Assembly (NCBI RefSeq): GCF_013416775.1
Contig: NZ_SZVI01000010.1
Span: forward strand, 282,673 to 346,672
Reading direction: 5' to 3'
DNA length: 64,000 nt
Source of the DNA: Rhodoferax sp. BLA1
GTDB lineage: Bacteria > Pseudomonadota > Gammaproteobacteria > Burkholderiales > Burkholderiaceae_C
Every line of letters begins with the position of its first letter. Position 1 is the first letter of the stretch. Positions 61,796-64,000 of this stretch are shown in pieces. Under the pieces are notes generated by a model. The model ran no database searches. It saw nothing but the letters and a program-made list of their open reading frames with translations, and had not been told where the DNA came from. The translations under genes were made by a program, and so were the position numbers.

Positions 61796-63034
61796 GTGCG
61801 CCCACCTTTGAAACCGCTGGACGAGGCACTGGCGGAGTTGCTCGATTTTGCCCACCCCCTGGACGGGGTGGACTCCATCTCCACCTTCGACGCCGATGGC
61901 CGGGTGTTGGCGCAAGACCTGGTGTCCGCTCTGCAGGTGCCGCCCCATGACAACAGCGCGATGGATGGGTATGCCCTGCGTTGTGCCGATCTGGCCGCGG
62001 GGGAGGCTTTGCCGGTGTCGCAGCGCATCCCTGCGGGCAGCAGCCCTGAGCCCTTGGCCGCGCAAACGGTGGCGCGTATCTTCACCGGTGCGCCGCTGCC
62101 ACCCGGTGCGGACGCGGTGGTGATGCAGGAAAACTGTCAATTGCAAGAGAACGGCTGTGTGTTGGTCAACGGACCAGTGACGCTTGGCCAATGGATTCGC
62201 CGCAGCGGTGAAGACATCCAGCGAGGCGCTACCATACTCTCGAAAGGAGAGCGTCTGACCCCCGCATCACTTGGGCTGGCGGCCAGTATTGGCATGAACC
62301 AGCTGCAGGTGGTGCGCCGCCCCAAGGTGGCGTTGTTGTCCACCGGTGACGAGCTGGTCATGCCCAGCGAGGTGGCACCACAAGACATGCGCCCCGGCGC
62401 CATCTACAACTCAAACCGCTTTGTGCTTAAAGCCTTGCTGACCCGCCTGGGTTGTGAGGTGACCGACCTGGGCATCTTGCCGGATCAGCGCCAGGCCACG
62501 ATTGACGCCTTGGCCGCCGCTGCGAAGCAGCATGACCTGATCCTGACCAGTGGCGGTGTATCGGTGGGGGAGGAAGACCACGTCAAACCCGCCGTGCAGG
62601 CGCTGGGCCAGCTGAACCTGTGGCAGATCGCTATCAAACCCGGTAAACCCTTTGCTTATGGCCAGATCGTGCGCAGCGGGGTGGCCGGACAGGGCGCCCA
62701 TTTCATCGGCCTGCCAGGCAACCCGGTGTCGGGTCTGGTGACCTTTTTGATGCTGGTGCGGCCGTTTTTGCTGCGGCTGCAAGGGGTGACCCAGGTTGCC
62801 CCGTTGTCCATAGCTGCTACCTCTGGATTTACCTGGGCTAGAGCCGATAAACGCCGTGAATTCCTGCGGGCGCGTTTGAACGCGGCGGGCACGCTCGATT
62901 TGTTTCCCAACCAGAGCGCGGGTGTGTTGACCTCTGCGGTCTGGGGTGACGGTCTGGTGGATAACCCGCAGAGCCAGACCATCGCGCCCGGTGACACGGT
63001 GCGTTTTATCCCGTTTGCGGCCTTGTTGTCATGA
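61796..63034 (+). CDS. moeA: Molybdopterin molybdenumtransferase MoeA
   Basis: 412-residue enzyme that inserts molybdate into adenylylated molybdopterin. It has VPPHDNSAMDGYALRCADLA, RIFTGAPLPPGADAVVMQEN, the MoaB-like domain VALLSTGDELVMPSE, LTSGGVSVGEEDHVKPAV, and GLPGNPVSGLVTFLMLVRPF. The start is GTG 61796, 16 bases after thrC. Residues near 338-350 (IAATSGFTWARADK) are encoded by a repeat-like stretch. Confidence 0.94.
   Translation: MRPPLKPLDEALAELLDFAHPLDGVDSISTFDADGRVLAQDLVSALQVPPHDNSAMDGYALRCADLAAGEALPVSQRIPAGSSPEPLAAQTVARIFTGAPLPPGADAVVMQENCQLQENGCVLVNGPVTLGQWIRRSGEDIQRGATILSKGERLTPASLGLAASIGMNQLQVVRRPKVALLSTGDELVMPSEVAPQDMRPGAIYNSNRFVLKALLTRLGCEVTDLGILPDQRQATIDALAAAAKQHDLILTSGGVSVGEEDHVKPAVQALGQLNLWQIAIKPGKPFAYGQIVRSGVAGQGAHFIGLPGNPVSGLVTFLMLVRPFLLRLQGVTQVAPLSIAATSGFTWARADKRREFLRARLNAAGTLDLFPNQSAGVLTSAVWGDGLVDNPQSQTIAPGDTVRFIPFAALLS
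62808..62846 (+). repeat. Repeat-like element inside moeA, in frame
   Basis: It has CCATAGCTGCTACCTCTGG, then ATTTACCTGGGCTAGAGCC. ATAGCTGCTA and GGGCTAGAG(G)CC are the two conserved arms of the family, with the inner loop diverged. The encoded residues fall in the C-terminal domain of MoeA. Confidence 0.6.
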
Positions 63035-63282
63035 AGATCACCGTGAAGTATTTCGCTTCGATCCGCGAAGCCATTGGCACCGGTGTGGAAGTGCGTGAGA
63101 CGCAGGCCAACACCCTGGGCGCTTTGCGTGACGAGCTGATCGCGCTGGGTGCTGGGCATGCCGAGAGCCTGGCGCGTGGCCGTGCGGTGCGGCTCGCTCT
63201 CAACCAGATCATGGCGAACGAGGCCGAGACTTTGACCGCGGGCTGCGAAGTAGCATTTTTCCCGCCGGTGACCGGGGGCTAG
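63031..63282 (+). CDS. moaD: Molybdopterin synthase sulfur-carrier subunit MoaD
   Basis: 83-residue ubiquitin-fold sulfur carrier with the N-terminal KITVKYFASIREAIGTGVEV, RLALNQIMANEAETL, and the C-terminal FFPPVTGG. The terminal Gly-Gly is adenylylated and thiocarboxylated. The ATG overlaps the moeA stop (ATGA). Confidence 0.95.
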   Translation: MKITVKYFASIREAIGTGVEVRETQANTLGALRDELIALGAGHAESLARGRAVRLALNQIMANEAETLTAGCEVAFFPPVTGG

Positions 63283-63322
63283 CTTGGCCAAGTTGGTCTC
63301 TGGTGTATCGGCTGGTGCGCTA

Positions 63323-63370
63323 TTAGAAATATATCTGTCTGCCCTTTATCTATAAGGGCTGGAGGCCATT
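63323..63370 (+). repeat. AT-rich repeat between moaD and moaE
   Basis: It has AGAAATATATCTGTCTGCCC, then TTTATCTATAAGGGCTGGAG and GCCATT. The GGAGG of its right end is the Shine-Dalgarno of moaE. It interrupts an otherwise tight moeA-moaD-moaE operon. Confidence 0.85.
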
Positions 63371-63877
63371 TTGAAGCAAAACTCTGCAAGGGTATCGATC
63401 CAGATCCAGGACTTTGATCTGAATGCCGAGATCGCCGCCCTGCGAGCACAGGATGGCCGGGTTGGCGCGGTGTGTTGTTTTGTCGGCACCGTGCGCGACT
63501 GCACAGCTGGCCAACCAGGCCAGATCAGCAGCATGGAGCTGGAGCACTACCCGGGCATGACCGAAGCCGCGATTGAGGCCATGATCGATGCCGCCGTGGC
63601 GCGCTTTGACATCCTGGGCGCCCGTGTCATCCACCGGGTGGGGCTGCTGCAGCCGCTTGATCAGATTGTGATGGTGGCTGTTACCTCGGCCCATCGGGGA
63701 GAGAGTTTTGCCGCCTGCGAGTTTTTGATCGACTACCTCAAAACCCAGGCGCCGTTCTGGAAAAAAGAGACCACCCCCGAGGGTGCCCGCTGGGTGGATG
63801 CCCGCGTCAGCGACGACGCGGCGCTGGCCAGGTGGGGTATTGGCGCAAGCAACTCGTCAGGTCCAGGTATTGGCTAG
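63371..63877 (+). CDS. moaE: Molybdopterin synthase catalytic subunit MoaE
   Basis: 168-residue MoaE, which joins with MoaD to put the dithiolene sulfurs on precursor Z. It has VSIQIQDFDLNAEIAALRAQ, GAVCCFVGTVRD, MELEHYPGMTEAAIEAMIDA, VTSAHRGESFAACEFLIDYL and the catalytic Lys region KTQAPFWKKETTPEGARWVD. The start is TTG 63371, preceded by GGAGG with a 5-base spacer, both at the edge of a repeat element. The C-terminal GASNSSGPGIG is an unconserved tail. Confidence 0.93.
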   Translation: MKQNSARVSIQIQDFDLNAEIAALRAQDGRVGAVCCFVGTVRDCTAGQPGQISSMELEHYPGMTEAAIEAMIDAAVARFDILGARVIHRVGLLQPLDQIVMVAVTSAHRGESFAACEFLIDYLKTQAPFWKKETTPEGARWVDARVSDDAALARWGIGASNSSGPGIG

Positions 63878-63941
63878 GAGTCTGGGCGGCAGAAACCTTC
63901 GTTGGTGATGAATCCTGGCACGAAGCCTGCGATGCAAAGGC

Positions 63942-64000
63942 ATGAGCACCAGCTACTTACCCTACCACCCCGAGCAACAACAGCTCCTGCCCTCAGCCCT
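63942..64000 (+). CDS. Partial transposase, N-terminus only
   Basis: An ATG opens a frame that runs off the window: MSTSYLPYHPEQQQLLPSA. The pattern YLPYxPxQxxLLP is the N-terminus of IS1182/IS5-like transposases that continue with a DWLPE segment. The IS left end would lie between the moaE stop and 63942, but I cannot define its inverted repeat without the other end. Confidence 0.55.
   Translation, partial: MSTSYLPYHPEQQQLLPSA

Noticed and set aside
60079..62085. A 668-codon minus-strand open frame opposite hom, thrC and moeA
   Set aside because: It is antisense to three well-supported genes and is typical of GC-rich codon bias; the translation has no domain features.

Overview
The window looks like chromosome of a Comamonadaceae betaproteobacterium, most like Rhodoferax or Polaromonas. 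The gene orders surE-pcm-nlpD, rpsF-priB-rpsR-rplI-dnaB, ppsR/ppsA and alaA-hom-thrC-moeA-moaD-moaE support this. So does a short, recurring AT-rich repeat (AGCCCTTAT...ATAAGGGCT with an AGCTAT arm) that I associate with this family. The genus is an inference from gene content only. I see no rRNA, tRNA, CRISPR array or prophage. The last 59 bases appear to be the start of an IS transposase.

Region 1 (1-26.5 kb) is an iron and heme acquisition island with seven Fur-box-like 19-mers at its promoters. It holds feoA; a DUF1513 / imelysin / di-heme DUF1111 operon; and a five-gene operon resembling the Bacteroidetes hmuRSUV heme system (TonB receptor, periplasmic CobN-like HmuS, ChaN lipoprotein, ExbB-like HmuU, DUF2149 HmuV). 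These are followed by a small cytochrome c, an IrpA-type imelysin, and a Fiu-like siderophore receptor with PiuC and an FMN alpha-hydroxyacid oxidase. Then come a 24-residue membrane peptide with tonB-exbB-exbD-hemP, a DUF2325 protein, and an FbpABC ferric iron transporter. Together these cover outer-membrane uptake, TonB energisation, periplasmic heme handling and inner-membrane iron import.

Region 2 (26.6-39.1 kb) has a sulfur and redox flavour. It holds a YeiE-like LysR regulator divergent from a YeiH family transporter, a rhodanese, a ferritin-like protein and an Aer-like chemoreceptor. It also holds a sigma-54 activator whose three N-terminal cysteines are spaced as in the sulfane-sulfur sensor FisR. 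Divergent from it are two TGGCAC-N5-TTGAT promoters, with a perfect inverted repeat as a probable activator site before the first. They lead to an orphan Rieske protein, a degenerate persulfide-dioxygenase-like protein, CcoG and a TauE/SafE exporter.

Region 3 (39.1-64 kb) is mainly housekeeping: stationary-phase and envelope genes, rlmD, ppsR/ppsA, a fused DUF4212-sodium:solute symporter, a ribosomal protein and helicase cluster, PhoH, Bcp, alanine and threonine synthesis, and molybdopterin synthesis.

The most noteworthy points are the HmuRSUV-like operon in a betaproteobacterium, the FisR/sigma-54 module with a pseudo-dioxygenase, and the repeat family. The repeat sits inside several reading frames. 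In two places, an imelysin gene and moaE, it appears to supply both the Shine-Dalgarno sequence and the spacing to a TTG start codon. No gap longer than 300 bases lacks a gene.
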